DNA of 64,000 nucleotides from Callaeas wilsoni. Lineage: Eukaryota; Chordata; Aves; Passeriformes; Callaeidae. The DNA lies in assembly GCA_013398955.1 (NCBI GenBank), contig VWPU01008489.1, forward strand, positions 124,001 to 188,000. The letters run 5' to 3'. Positions 1 through 13,615 of this stretch are shown here, in pieces. The notes under the pieces were generated by a model, which was given only the letters and a program-made list of their open reading frames with translations, ran no database searches and was not told where the DNA came from. Within the stretch, counting starts at the first letter, position 1. Each line of letters opens with the position of its first letter. Position numbers and translations under genes: made by a program.

Positions 1-3000
1 CTACAAGAAGCTCAACTGAGAAACCAGAGTCCACATTCATCCATGAATTCAAACTTCATAGGAGTTTTACGTGATAATATCCCTACCATTTATCAGTGAT
101 CTTATTATGAATATATATATTTATATATATAGGATATGATCCTTCTCTATGTAGTATTTCACATAACAGATATTCTGTCTTCAGATGTCTGATTTAAGAG
201 TCCCGCCTCCCTTATACTCAGTGGACAAAGTTATCTTCTTTCCAAATTTAACTGTGGATCAATAAATTAGGGCTCTGCTTTGAATGACTATCTGGAAAAG
301 TACTATGCCCATCTGTAAATAAAACGGAGGGTCATTAGCCATTTTTAGTTACTAGTATGAATATCAACCTCAGTCTTTACTCTGGTCTTGTTATTTGTTA
401 TGTGTGTTATATAAGATACTCAGAAGATTTAAATGATATTTACTTTCCATTAATGGGCCTGCAAGACCATATTACAAGAAGCCTGTAGGGACAGGGAGGT
501 TGGATGTTTTTTCCTAACACCAGCAAGGGAATACCTGGATGAAGGATGGACAGAACCTCCTTAATGCCATCTTAATATTTAAACTGATTTCTCAATTTTG
601 ACTGCTCAGAGTGAGACTTTCAAGATGGCTTTTCTTTAACTAAAATTGCAAAATACATCATGACTGAGAGTACTTTAAAGAATTTATCCAGCTGACTTTT
701 AACTCTGTTTTAATATGCTACTGATATGTCTTAATTTGTGAATGAAGAAAATTATGAGATCTATAAATCAAATGGGAGAGAGGATAAGCAGTCCAAACTG
801 ACAATTTGATTAATATGAATTAGTACAAGTCTAGTTTAGTACTTCATTAGTTCATGTCAGCAATGATAAAAAACATTATTGATGACACTGGAACACTGAA
901 CTGTTAAAGTTCTAACTCAAGTATTGTGCATGATACAAAATAGCCTTGTTGACCCTCAAACCCTAGCTGTAGTGGATGTCTAGTTGGAATGGAGGTCTAT
1001 AAGTCGAGTAATGTTTTCAGAAATCTTCATGATATTATGATTCTTAGTTTTTCATGAAAAAAATAACCAGTTTTGTTAAGCTAGTACCAGGTAGATGTGT
1101 TATAATCCTGCCTCTGGGTTTTAGAAGGAGAATGAACTGCCTCAGTGACTGCTGGGGGAATTACTCAAAGGACAGACAGAAAAAGTTCAGCATGTGAAGG
1201 TCTTGGTCTCAAGTTCATAGTTCTTATCGAGAGAAAATTCTTATCACCAGATCCTGATAGAATCACATTTAGGGAGAAACATAAAGAGCAATCAATCAAA
1301 TAATTTCATTTTAGATTATGAAGTGGTCTATGTGTCAAGTCTAATACTCTAAAATGGATCTGTTGGCACAATAGCAACAATTACAGAATAGTGTGTAGGA
1401 GGTAAGAAGCTTCTTTATTGCTTTCACATAATAAAATACATGGGGCGACAGTTTGAGGATCCAAGATCATTTATAAAGAAATTCAACTCTATGCTGCTAG
1501 TCCAGTAGGATGATAAGAGTGTAGAAGACAATGGCAATCTTTGTACATGAGAGAAATACGTGTGAGGTTACTGTGGCAGGAGTTGGATTTCCATGCTGAC
1601 AGTGTCAGTATCCATCTTTTCACCATGATTGTGCCGGAGAGATTTGAACGTTGGAGAGAGTTTCAAATGTAGTCATCGGTCAAAAAGACAGCTCAAGGAT
1701 TAAATGAGATGAAAAAGAAATGTGCTTCATAAAAATTGCATTGGAAAGAAGCCACGTTCTTTGGGGGAAGAGAGCTCGCCATATCGTGGAATTGTTATAA
1801 TTTCTTAATTTCCATCTATTAGAGCCCTTGTGAGGACATCTTGTCAATATCTGCACAGTCCCACCACTGCCACTGGTGGTCACTGATAAGAATAACCAAA
1901 GCGAGACTTCATTTCCCGAGGAGATATAATAATGATGATTTCTCCTTTCTTTCCCAGGACCCAGTGCCTGTAATTGGTGCTACACAGAGGGACTGCTTGC
2001 ATCTCTGCAGGGTTCTGCTTGAGCCTCAAGCTCTCTGCAGGGTCACAGTGCTGTCACCTGTATGGCTGTCTAGTAAGGGCTGAAGCAGTACTCTACAAAA
2101 TGTATGAGTGTGTATACATATGCTTATGTACCTTTAAATTTGTCTGATATGGAAGCTGAAATCAACACATTTGCAGGTTTATCTCCAAGTTCTTGTGTCA
2201 TTGCTCTTCAGTAAACATTAAAATGCTGAGAATAAAGTGAATATGAACAGCAGTATAAAAAAATCTAATCTTGTTGGCATCAAAGACAGAATCCCCTGAT
2301 TTCAGAGGCCTAATCCATACTTCTGACCTGATTATAAGATAATAATTCCATGTTCATGGAGAGGACTTCAGATCAAAATCTGAAGAGCTAAACCTTAGAG
2401 TTTATTGCTTACTTTTCTGCTTGCAGGTTTATTTTATGAGTTATTCTCATTTTTTGAAAAATACTTTCTCTTATGTTCTTCTGTACTATTTAAAGTAAAT
2501 CCATCTTATATATGGAGTCACTTCAGAGTGGTTTTTTGTTGGTGGTGTTGTGGTTTATTTTTTTAATCAGTGTGGTAGTACATTATTTGATATAACAAAA
2601 ATAAACCAAAGATTTTTCTTCCAGAAACCAACATGAGTATGGTTAGAGATATATAAAGGGTTAGCCTTAGGCTTTTATGATGTAGAAGTAAAAATTAATA
2701 GCTAAGTGGTATGTTATACTTTGTCTAAAAAGCTCATTTAATTTTATGGCATGGGGTTTGCATCTGTTTTCTTTTTTCCAATGATATTTTACAAAGTTTT
2801 GTGCCACAGCTTTCAAAGTCACTTATATAACACAAAAAGCACTTTAAAAACACGTAAAGAGCTATTGTGGCAAAAGAATAAAGAATTTCCTCATGTTCTC
2901 TAGTAAGTATCCTGTTAAGTATCCTGTATGTTATTGAGAGCTCCTTCATCATAGAGGGTGGTCCACTGGTAATGTACAAAAAAAGGATAGTGTACAAAAA

Positions 3001-3120
3001 TTAAATTATTATTTGACCCCACATCATTATATGCCACATAACTAATTAAAGCACACTTTAACAATGTACTCTTAATGTGCTGTCTGTTACTTGCATGACT
3101 CACTCATCTTTCACAAAGAA
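1..3120. other. AT-rich non-coding sequence
   Basis: No gene, exon or transposon could be recognised here. Open frames of 60 to 90 codons occur on both strands (for example 1841-2083 plus and 2734-2997 minus). Their translations have no motif I know, they overlap one another in several frames, and no splice-site arrangement links them. The only simple repeat I noted is the short AT run at 110-131. The stretch is best read as intergenic or intronic background. Confidence 0.7.
110..131. repeat. Short (AT)n microsatellite
   Basis: An alternating A/T run of about 22 bases, interrupted by one TTT. It is typical AT dinucleotide slippage sequence and has no other recognisable role. Confidence 0.85.
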
Positions 3121-3600
3121 TAAGTGATTTGTATTAGATGAGAGTTGCTAAGGATGTTTTTGGGGCTAGCAATTGCTGTCATTGCTATGTTAAATCACAG
3201 GCCCTAGCCTGGGATAGAAAGAGACAGGCTTATCTTGAGCCAGGAAAACAGCACCACAGGACTGATAGCTCTGACTTAGGGCCTTGTTCAAAAAGTTATG
3301 ACTCAGTGCAAGCAGCCAAGGATCCTTAGCCTTCCTCAGTTCACTCCAAAGCAGCCATTAAGAGCCCTAATGTTCAGGTTGCGTGCCTCACTCTGATTAT
3401 TTTTGGGAAGCTGATCACAGCAAGCCCTTTTTTTCCTAATAAGCATTCATCTTCATTTACTGGATGAAGGGAGCTCTTAGTGAAAGCTTTATACATGGCG
3501 CGGGATAATGGTAATTTCTGCCAAGCTCTGTAACTGTATGTGTGCATGGACTGTGAGCTCCTCTTTTCTTTCTTTCAGTTGTGAAGTAAAAAGCACATAT
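3121..3600. other. Repeat-free, compositionally complex block; possible regulatory element
   Basis: This block has a more balanced base mix than its AT-rich flanks and contains no simple repeat or transposon that I recognise. A 63-codon frame at 3138-3329 resembles no known protein. Mixed, repeat-free sequence of this kind in vertebrate deserts can be a conserved non-coding element. That reading is an inference, because no cross-species alignment was available. Confidence 0.25.
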
Positions 3601-6446
3601 CATAAGAGCTCTCCCAGATACAAGTACAAGCAAATTATAGATATGGATAATAATTTGTGAGGAGATGAAGCTCTTTGGTCTAAATCGGCAATTAGTGATG
3701 CTAAAACTATATCATACAAGTGCATAGAATATAGAAGAGAATCTTGTGCATCAACACCAAAATTTTAGAAACTGCAGAAGATAAATTCCTTTTTTTTAAT
3801 AGGAACTATCTATTTTCCATGCTGCCTCATTCTTACAGTCAGACTTGTACACCAGCATGTGTGAGGATAAGTCAGGGAGAACTTTTGACACATTGCAAAA
3901 GTGACCTTATATAACTTGTTTATGCTTAAGGGCATAATTATTTAAAACTCTAGGAGAGCTAGTGATCCTTGGGAGTTGTGAGAATGAGGTTTATTTTCCT
4001 CATGAAGTCTTGATTTCCAATTCAATAGTATTGCGAGATATCTGAATTTAATAGCTTTCTAGCCTGGAACTGAATGTTGGCTACCTGAGCATTAAGACAG
4101 CATAATTTTGAGAGTAGAAAATCACAGATAAGGAGATACAATTCAAATTTTCAAGGTGGTAAAAAACTTTTTCTGAAGTTATCCAATCCCTTCAGCCCCA
4201 AAGTGATATTTTAACAGAGAGATGGCAAATACAGGAGAGATAGAAGATAAACAAGGTGAGTACCCCATTTTGCACGTATAATACAAAGTGATATTTATTT
4301 ACGTGTGAGAATATGTTGCTAATCTAAAGCAAAAGCAAATGGATTGTCAGGGTGATTATAGTGTTAAACACGTAAGAGTTTATGAATTCAACACTGAAGT
4401 TGTTTAACTCTGCCCTTGAAATTATGAGCCACCAAATGGTTCCTACACTTTTAAATAATGGGATATGATATGTGAGAGAGGGTGGTACTGTTTAAAGGGC
4501 AAAAATCTGAGGCATTAGGCATAGTAATACATGCAAGCCTGACTGTGAAAATATTTAAAAATGTAAAATACTTACACAAAACATGAAAATACCCAATGCT
4601 ACTGAAGCACTGCTGAAGCTATAATTGAGATTAATTAATGTTTCCAGCATGTATTTTAGTAATACAAAATAGCTTCTGTTTAATAGAACATAAGCTCTCT
4701 GAGTACTGTCTTATGGGCATTAAAAAATGTATTACCATGCAAAAGAATGACAATAAAATATAATCTCCGCCTCTCTCATCACCCACCTGCAAGCAAACAC
4801 ACTCAGTCTAAAAACTTGAGGAGTCCCAACTGGTAAAAATATGAAAACAATTTTTTCAACATAGGGACAGTAGCTAACATTTTTAAAGGAAAAATCTTTG
4901 TTTCATTATAAAGAAATTTGTTTTGCTCACATTTTTCCCCAACCCAAAATAAATCAGTGTCTTTACTTTTCTGCCTTTTATTTTCTTCTCCCCGTTTCCC
5001 ATTTTCTCTAAAATAAGGGGCTTACAAGAGGAAATATAGAAATGTTCTAATGAAAGGGGAAATTGCCACTGTTAAAAATGATTTTTCACTTCCATATCTG
5101 CTGCACAGTTTATGTATTCTCTTATAAAAATAGAAAGAGGAGATAAGAAGCTTTCACAAGACATCTAATTATTTGAAGGATATAACTTCCCCTAAAAAAA
5201 GAACAACCAATGAACCAAAGACCCTTGTGAATTTGGACTATCTGAAACACATAAATTCCTAGCCCCATGGCCAATCTTGTTCTCCTTTTGCCCATCTTTA
5301 AAGCCTTTATATTTTGCTCTTCTCTTTTGATTTCTAGCATGGGTCTTTAGCTTTCACTTTTCCCTGGAGGTGTCCATACTGATGTAATAAAGTGGGTTAA
5401 GGGGGTATTTCAGCATAGCTTTCCAGAGACTCTGCAAGGGGTCTTGGACCAGCATGAGCTCGGTTCCTTTCAGGTACAACAAATTCTGGAAGGTGCGCTC
5501 GCTTCGAGTGGGTAGGCAGAGATGGACATCAGCTCTGAGCCTCATAAAGTAATAAAAAATCCTGAAATGCATATATTACTTGCATTAAACCCTCAGTAGC
5601 AACTCTTGTACTCTACAGATTTGCTCCAACAAACTTAGCTGTGTTACTTGCTAAGTTATCCAAGTGCGATCTCTTCCAAGGGGACAATAACTCCTATCTA
5701 GGTGGTATGTCCCAAATTCAACTCTTGTCTCTCTGCTCAGCACTATAATCTAAAGTTGTCCTCTGAAGCAGAGAACAGAACTGGTGTTTAAGTCTTGTAG
5801 TTTTCACAGACTTCCCTCCAGCCAGCACATTTTCCTTGATATGAAAAATTGTGGGATGGTTGGCAGCTGTGCAGTTTGAAGACATGACATACTTTGATGA
5901 CTGTCTTAGTATCTTTTACTGTCTATCACATAAGTCTGTGTTGGCTCACTGCAAAACCAGAGGAAAAACCTCCACCCAGTCCTAGTGCTAAGAGAAGTTT
6001 GGGCCTGTACCTTGTGCTGTGGTGTGCCCAACTGCTGTTGGTATTTTATCTTTTAGCCAAGTAGATAGATTCTGCTCTACTGCACTTCCATTTATGAAAA
6101 TGCAGGTGATGGCAGAGGTTATGTTAATAGGAAGTAACCATAAGCAAGGAATTCCAAAATAAATTTGTAGCATTTTTACTTGCATATCTATACATGTGTT
6201 TTGTCTCATTCAGTGTTTTTTCCGCTACATCTTTCAGAAAGCTACAAGATCAAAAGACCAAACTGGTATGAGCTTGTTAGAAAAGAACATATAATTTCTG
6301 GCCACAAGCCAGAATGTCAACTTCAGCAAAAACTGAGGGGAGGGGGAGAGAGAAAAGAAAGAAAATAGGACTAGGAGACATTTTCATTAATTTTAGAAAG
6401 ACTCCTTTAGGAGGAGCCCATTATGGGTAACAGGAAAAAACATAGA
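3601..6446. other. AT-rich non-coding sequence
   Basis: I see no supported gene. The open frames at 5122-5340 and 5354-5572 on the minus strand are chance-sized and unrecognised. Around 5495-5510 a few bases resemble the start of U6 snRNA, but the similarity stops at once (see the rejected list). The remainder is unique AT-rich sequence without recognisable elements. Confidence 0.65.
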
Positions 6447-6508
6447 GCAATAACAGGGAACAATAACAGGGAACAATAACAGGGAACAAAACCAGGGAAC
6501 AATAACAT
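6447..6508. repeat. 13-bp minisatellite, about 4.8 copies
   Basis: A 13-base unit, ACAATAACAGGGA, is repeated head to tail. Copies begin at about 6447, 6460, 6473, 6486 and 6499. Copies 2 and 3 are identical, copy 1 differs at its first base, copy 4 has two substitutions, and the last copy is truncated. The near-identity of neighbouring copies indicates recent local expansion. It probably varies in copy number between individuals. Confidence 0.93.
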
Positions 6509-9500
6509 CTATAGAAGTTATGTGTACTGTATGCCAAATAGTGACAGAAATTAAACAAAAGCTTCAGGTCAGTGTTTAGTATGAAATAAGAAGGCAATCA
6601 TGGTCAGTTTTCAACATGTTCTTGAACTGGATACTAAGAAGTTTAGATGAATTGGAATACATGACTTTGGATGATCGAGAGCTAAACTCCTTACCCCACT
6701 GATAACAACGTACAAGTGTCAGACATGCTTGACCCGTGCTTGGTACTTTTATTACATTGGACATCGGTCAATTCAGACTCATAAATGCCAAGATGACAAA
6801 GCAGATGAAATTCAGTAAAGTAATAAATCATTACAGTGTTGAAATGCAGCTCTGGTGAGGCTGTAAGCAGTCTTACATACATTTAGCAACATCAAGTGCC
6901 AACTACTCCTCATGAACTATGAGCAGCTGAATTGGAGACAGTCGAAAGAAGAAGGAAGGCAGTTTTCTGAAAAATGAAAGATGAAAAATGGAATGATGTG
7001 GGATTGTACAATGGAAACTGGATTTAAAAGCCAATGTTTAGTACTGGTTACACCTGAAAAGAATGGTATGGGCAGTATCTTCTGCTGAAAACAGGGAGGA
7101 TAAAACACAAAAGAAGAGCACATATAAGTACAGCCAAGGTCAGTTTGAAGCAAGAGTCAAGCACTAGTTAGATCAGGGTTTGTCATACAGTATCAAAGTT
7201 GGGCTTAAGGGAAGAAATTTTCTCAATGAGAATGACCAGCAAAACTACACCCCAAAGACCTGACAGAAGATTAAAAGATATAACTATTTTAATAGGTGAG
7301 TAGATGTATATTTGAAACGCTGTAAGAAGATAACTTTTTATTTTTGCTATTTTGAGGAAACTACAGGTACAGAGCATTACAATAAGCAGATTATAGCATG
7401 TGTGAGCTGCAAGCAGTTGTTAGACTACATAGAGACTTATTTTTTGCAACATTGTTCAGTAAGACACTGACCAGCAGATTCTTCCAGGCCCTTTGGTTCT
7501 TAGTTATTATGGAAAAGCATTCTAATGTGGGTGTTTTAGACTTCAGCTTGCTACTCTTCCCTCTTCTGTTCCTGAATTCTCTTCATGCCTGGTTTCTTCG
7601 TCTGCTTTCCTGGCAGAAGTGCCATTGTTTACATCAACCACATTATGAACTGCTTGAATAATCTTCAAAATGTGGCAGAACTGGTGTCTTCTGGAGCACA
7701 GATCACAGAATAAACAGGTTCTAGCACAAGAAGTTGAAAGATCTTGCTGCTGAAGTTCTCAAATATAAGGTTTTCAGGGAAATGAGGCTGTCTTTCATCC
7801 ATCAAAAGAGACATGGATGGATATATGCAAGTTTTAGGGAACTCCCTGTGGGGTTCTGTTTTAATCTGTTCTGATAGCAATGCAGGAAAGAAATGAGCTA
7901 CATGGTGTATATAACAGATGTTTAATTGCATCTGGGGAAACATTCATTATGAATATCATTCACACTGTACTTTACCTGTTCCTCTGGTGAACACCTGTGT
8001 GTTAGTAGTGCATGTGGTGGTAATGTGAGAAACTCTCACTACCAGCCTTTTAAATTTTACTATTCCCTCTTTTAAAAAATGTGCTAAATTAGATACAGAA
8101 ACAAAGAAACACACCTAAATAAACAAAGGAACATAAGGAACGTGAGCAATACCACACTGCCAGAAAGAGCAGGTGGAAATGTAAGTTTAAGGGCCATTAA
8201 AGCACTGTGAAATTTTTCAGTGTGTCACAATTACAGGAACACCTGGGTCAAATAAATTAGGACTAATCCATTGGGGGTGTTCTTTACAGTCTACTCTGGT
8301 CTCAGAATGGCTTGACCCTAACCTGTAATTCTGAACCAAAAAAGAACAAATTACAAGGAAAAGCTTGCCAGTTCAGGTGGCTGTTGTCAAGATAATCCAT
8401 TCATTTCTAATAGACTACAAAGATGGCAGGGAAAGAGTACAGATAAGAAAAAGTCTCCATGGGCCTTAAAGACGAAATTCAATATGTATGTATGCTTGGC
8501 TAGAGCGTGAAGCTTGATAAAAGCCCTGTCTTTGATTTCTATTTAATTTCAATCATAATGAATGCAGCACTGATGTAAATCTAAAGAAAAGTTTGTCTAG
8601 GAGAGCTACTTAATGAAAATTATTTAAAAACTGGATTAAACTTCTTGATTTCCGGAGGCTGAGAAAACATTTTGGTTAAAGTATGTATTTGGATCTTATG
8701 TTCCGTAGGAACATCCACTTGCCTTCGCTCCTTAGAAAGGAAAAGGAATCAGTAGATATAAACTATCCCAGAGGACAGGGAAAGTTGAAGACTTTCTATA
8801 CAGTGTGTATATGTTCTACATGTACCTCATACACTGGTCCCACCATCAGGAACATTGCAACCTCCAATTTTTTTGCAGAGAACTATTGGACTATTTTGAG
8901 TTCCTTTACCTTCATTTTATCCACTGTGACAGAGGAACAGACTTTTTTGGACCTAAAAGAGAGTCAGAGAAAGTTCAGAAACTGTTTTCCACTCCTCAAA
9001 ATTCTTCTGAAGATACTGTTTTCCTCTTTAGAAAGGTAGTGATTAGTTAAGAGAACAGACAACCACCTTTGTACATGTTTTTTCTGTGTCAAGATTTTTT
9101 GCCAAGAAATCTGTTGCAGGGTAGTTTCTCAAGGGCACAAAGCTTGATTTAATTAAACCCATCTCTCATGGTGGCTATATGTGTGTTAAGTGTACTCTAA
9201 TATCCTACTGTATTAGGTAATAAGAGTTTCAACAACTATAGAATTAATACAATAACTATCACTCTAGCATGCACACCCATTAATCTCACCTAAAATGATA
9301 ATAAAAAAAGTAAAAGAAAACCAGTTTCAAATCTGTGAATTCTGAAAGCAGAAGAGTATATTAACAGCTAAGCAAGAAATGATCGTTTCTTTGCTGAATG
9401 GTATACAACAGTCTCGACAAACAAATAGAAGAATGCCTGGAAACATGTTGAACTTAATTTATAAAGTTTTACTATATCTAAGGAAATTCAAAGAACATAA

Positions 9501-10631
9501 ATTCAACCTTTTTAATAACTATGCCTGCACTTAAAACAAAGGACCTTTTAAAACAAGAGTTTCTCCATTTTTACAAGGGTTCTCCTCCCTATTAGATTTA
9601 GGCAGCAATATGTCTGCTTCTGAAAACAGATCATCTAAAATTTATTATCCTAATCTACATGGAAGGAGTCCTAATAACACAAATAAACTGAATTGTAATA
9701 CTTTGAGACATTGATAAATGGCAGTTGAAATGAAAGAAAGAGAAGACTGTATCAAGTGAAACAGTATTATCATGTTCTTTACTTCAAGCTAAAAAATTGA
9801 CCTGTTCCTAGCAGGATGTGATTATTATCTCTTTAGAAAGACCAGAACGTTAGTTTCACTAAAATGTGGGCGAGGTCAAAGGATGACCCCTCACTTGAAC
9901 AGAAGCAGAACCCAAATTCAAATAATCCACATTTCAAAACAGAGTCCTTTGAAGACTGGTGTTTATGAAGGGATGGACAGTTGAAGATGAGCTTAGGGAT
10001 CACAAGCTGAATCCATAAAGGATCTAAATGGTATATGAGGACTCCAAACTCTGCATTTATCTAATGCGAAGTCTTTCAGAAGTTCATATAATTACAGGCA
10101 GAAGTCCACCAGATTTTACTGGAAATCTAAAGAAACATCAAAGTCTTAATCTAAAAAACTACTCATCTCATATCTCCTTTAGCTGTCTTAAATGTGACAT
10201 TGCTACATTTTCTTGCCAGTAGAAGAGAAATCTGTTTTGATTTCTCAAGGATATTTGTCTAGATCATGTTTGACATGGTTTTGCATCAGTTTAAATTTTT
10301 ATGCAGTGTTACAATGACAAAAATTTAGACGAATAATATATTTACATGTGTTGAGCATCTACATCACATTAATCTGAACGAGAATACAGACGCTTGTAGA
10401 ATGCACAAGAGTATACATTAGCTATATTAGCTTTACTCCAAGGTTGAAAGTAAATATTTTCATGGCACAGAATTTTCATGTGACCTCTACATAGAAGTCT
10501 TGCAACATTAGAAATTGAAACAATGTTAGAATAAGGAACTACACATAAAAGGACAGCTTTACTTAAAATGGGATTTTAGCATATTGGATCTGCTGCAATT
10601 TTGCAATTTTCACTAGAAATATTATATTCCC
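6509..10631. other. Non-coding sequence without recognised elements
   Basis: This stretch includes the longest open frame of the window, 118 codons at 8683-9039 on the plus strand, with an overlapping 81-codon frame at 8805-9050. The 118-residue translation has no signal peptide, membrane segment, repeat or family motif that I can identify. In 64 kb of AT-rich DNA read in six frames, one frame of this length is expected by chance. No transposon or RNA gene was recognised. Confidence 0.65.
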
Positions 10632-10783
10632 AGGGAAGTGGCCACAGCACTAGGAAGCATTTGGGCTCACTGTCAGGCATATGGTGTGCTTCTTGAGGCA
10701 GTCCTGTGCAGGGCCAGGAGCTGGACTTCGATGATCCTAACATGTCCTTGCTAACTCAGGATATGCTTGGATTCCATGACTGT
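10632..10783 (+). mobile_element. CR1 LINE, 3'-end fragment
   Basis: This matches the 3' end of avian CR1 retrotransposons in order: the 'GGGAAGTGGCCACAGCAC' segment, a stretch ending in 'CATATGGTGTG', then 'GTCCTGTGCAGGGCCAGGAG', the 'CTGGACTTCGATGATCCT' segment, a decayed 'gtcccttccaactcaggatat' segment, and a final remnant of the ATTCTATG-type terminal repeat near 10771. Compared with the CR1 consensus I know, about 20 to 30 bases seem to be missing after the first segment. Only the non-coding 3' region is left, as expected for a 5'-truncated insertion. Its divergence means it is an inactive fossil. It is the main evidence that the host is a bird or a close relative. Confidence 0.9.
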
Positions 10784-13469
10784 AAATTAGGCAGAATTTC
10801 CATTTTAACTTTGATGCATGAATCAATTCATGGGTGCTTTTACACATCCCTAACAAAATAGGGTATTTTTAGATAGAAACCAAAATTAAGTCAGCCGAGA
10901 CTCCTTATGAAGTGGGTACATTTAATCTGAAGGAGTTTCCTCATAAAAATTTGACTTGAAATATTTGGCATAGCATTCCAGAAATAAATCCATAAAGATA
11001 AATGAATTTGCATAAAATTTATGACAGTTAAGAGATATAGGCATCTTTTGCATAGTTTCCCTGCTACTGTTGTTTCTAGCAGCTTTCCTTGTAGGGGTTG
11101 AATCTAGAAAGAAAAGAAAATTCTGACTAACCTCACTCAGCAACAGCGACATTTTCTACAAGTCCCAGTGTTAGCAAACAGCAATCAAGGCCCTCTTGTT
11201 CAAACTGGCCTTTTTATTTTAGCTATGAACAGACACACTAAGCTACCTGTGACAGCTCAGGTACATGTCAATTGCTTCCACTAATGCAAGTAGAAACATA
11301 GAGTTCTTGGAAAGACTCAAAAGTTTCAGCCACCTAGAGCTGGAATTGTAGAACAAAACATGTTGATGTTCTGTTAACAGACAGGTTTTGGCAACCGCAG
11401 ATCCTTTGATCTGAGTGTTTCCAGGAGAGAGGTTTCCACATTGACTGTGGGGGAATGGTCAGATGGCAGGAAAATGATTAAGGCAAGAACAGAAAACACA
11501 CTGCAGATTTTTATATCCAGTGGATTTAGTCTGAAAACTATCTTGTAAATAAAGGGACCAACTCTTTGGCTGCTACTGATATCACCTTATTGAGTCTCTA
11601 ATACTTCTGAGCAAACAATGCTGATTTACATCAGCTGACAGAACCCGCCATCACTTTTATTTCTGCAAATTGTGCAGATGAAGAAAGTTCATGCTTTTCT
11701 TTATCTTCAATGAGTGCTTAATTCTAGTGGGGGGAGAGAGGAAATTTGGAGAGGTCTTGACAAGGGCCAAATTAAATTTCTTTTCCTGAGCAGAGTTCTA
11801 CCTCTATTTGTGCTGGCCAGACCACATGAGATACCAAGTGAAGCAGACCTCTGCTGGATTGCTTGGCTACATGAGGTACAAAGTGTGAAAACACAAGCAA
11901 ATGAAGAAGTTCCATATGAAATTTTGGTGCAAGTCCCACCAAATTGAAAATCTCAAGAAATATGGACTGAAAGTTTAATATCTGAGTCTAAACAATTTGA
12001 TCTTTTAATATATTTTCAGTTATTTCAGCAAAAGCTTGTTATATGATCGTAGGACATAAATGTCAGGAACTGTGTGGCGCCCATGCACAACTGGAACACT
12101 TCTAATGAATAGGATAAAGAATGAAAATGCAGAAGATGGGAGTTCAGTTTAAAGCCAAAGGGCCAAAATTATCATGGAAATAAGAGACTGAGGAGAGCAT
12201 GTCAGGTGAGGTGCTGTTTAGTGAGAGGGACAGTGAGAGGAATCAGGGATAGAAAAACAGTTTCTAAAAGAAGTGAGGAAAGGAAGAGCAAGAGAAATTT
12301 GAAGCCAAGACACATTAATAAAGGAAATTCACATAGAACCTGAAAAAAACCCAGTAGTAGGAAGGAAGCTACATTAATTTAATATGGAAAGCCACAATGA
12401 GAACATTGTTACGTTTTGTCACAATCACCAAAAACTGGAGCAAACCAACACGACAGCACTGGACAGTGCTATAAGAGTTGGTATAGATTTTGGCTGCCTT
12501 GAAAAACAATTTTTCTTGCCTAACCTACTGTGTTTTTTAGGAAATCCTTTCTAGGACTGTTCTATAGCAAAGCATAGAATATTTTCTTTTACTATAATGG
12601 CAATGATAGTGCTTGAGAATGGGCCACAGTTTAGTGATTGTGAGTTTAAATCATTTACGTTGAAACGCAGACTTACATATTTCCTAGTTGTCAAATCACA
12701 TGGCTGCTGGTAAATATTGTGAAGAGAGCTATGAAGTCTGTCAAGTTATAACTGTTATATGATAAATGCACTGATGGAATATGATTGTTTACCCATTGTT
12801 TAATGGATAATAAAACTGCTGGTACTCCCAGAAACTATTAAAATAATGAAGATTAATAGACGTTGGCAGATATTTAAGCAGTGTCTAGGAAAAACAAATT
12901 GCTAACTAAACCAGCTTCATGCTATGTATGCATACACCTGTGAATTTATTTATTATTTTGGCTGTTTAGTTTAATATTTGTGAAGGCTGCAGTTTTAGTT
13001 TAAATGAGAGTTAAATGTTCCTGCAGCTCTTTTAGCCAGATCTTTAGGTATGAAGTTATCTACCAGAATAAGTCATTGAAGTGATTGTAACCTTTAACTT
13101 CAAAGGGATAGAATGAGTAGGATGAAGAGAACTAAAGGACTGTGTTCAGTAATAAAGGAGATTTTATCTCCTTTCCTGCTCCTCTTCCATTCCCCCATGG
13201 CTAACCCTAATCTATGCTTCCTAAACTGTGCAGTAGTGCCTTGCAGGAAGCTGCAGGCACAGAGAAGCAGGAGTGGAACCATGTTTCCCCAAAGGAGTTA
13301 CACTGTCACTGCTTCTGAAGGAAGAGCTGCAAAAAAGAGAGTAATAATCTGTGTCCATGCTGGCTGTGGCAAGAGCGAGCAGACCTAACATTCAGGCAGA
13401 AAGATTCATCCTCAACCATTAGGTAGTGAGTTTGGAGACGTTAATCACAAAAAGAGATTATATAGGGAA
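10784..13469. other. Non-coding sequence with a purine-rich stretch
   Basis: No gene is supported. Roughly 12180-12310 is strongly purine-rich on the plus strand, with repeated GAGA/GAGGA motifs and the phrase 'AGTGAGAGG' occurring twice. Open frames at 10922-11152 (minus), 11714-11947 (plus) and 13113-13388 (plus) give no recognisable protein. The remainder is unremarkable AT-rich DNA. Confidence 0.6.
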
Positions 13470-13615
13470 ATTTGGGGCATCCCAGCTCTGGAGGGTCTTT
13501 AGGTACAAGCCAAACAAATATTTTCAAGAATAACACAGCTAGAGCTGATCATATCCTGGGGCAAGAGATAGACCAGATGACTTTTCAAGTCCCCTTCCCA
13601 GTCTATTTTTCTGTG
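13470..13615 (+). mobile_element. Old CR1/L3-like LINE, 3'-end fragment
   Basis: The order of segments matches the 3' end of older CR1/L3-type LINEs: 'GGCATCCCAGCTCTGGAGGG' (the 'tccctggaggt' segment), a central 'CAAACAAATATTTTCAAGAA' segment (the 'gacaaacacctgtcaggga' region), 'ATCCTGGGGCAAGAGATAGA', 'CCAGATGACTTTTCAAGTCC', and a decayed terminal repeat near 13603-13615. It is more diverged than the CR1 piece at 10.6 kb, so it probably comes from an older wave. Two open frames crossing it (13472-13663 plus and 13499-13708 minus) are therefore repeat-derived and not genes. Confidence 0.78.

Noticed and set aside
5495..5520. Bases resembling the 5' end of U6 snRNA ('GTGCGCTCGCTTCG')
   Set aside because: The similarity ends after about 14 bases and none of the internal U6 sequence follows.
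7330..7375. 'GAGGAAACTACAGGTACAGAG', like the MIR phrase 'gaggaaactgaggcacagag'
   Set aside because: The match is about 20 bases and neither flank continues into MIR sequence.
8683..9039. 118-codon plus-strand open frame, the longest in the window
   Set aside because: No recognisable domain, signal peptide or splice context. One frame of this length is expected by chance in 64 kb of six-frame AT-rich sequence.
12074..12090. TGGCGCCCA, identical to the start of a retroviral lysine-tRNA primer-binding site
   Set aside because: Only nine bases match, and no LTR, polypurine tract or retroviral coding motif lies nearby.
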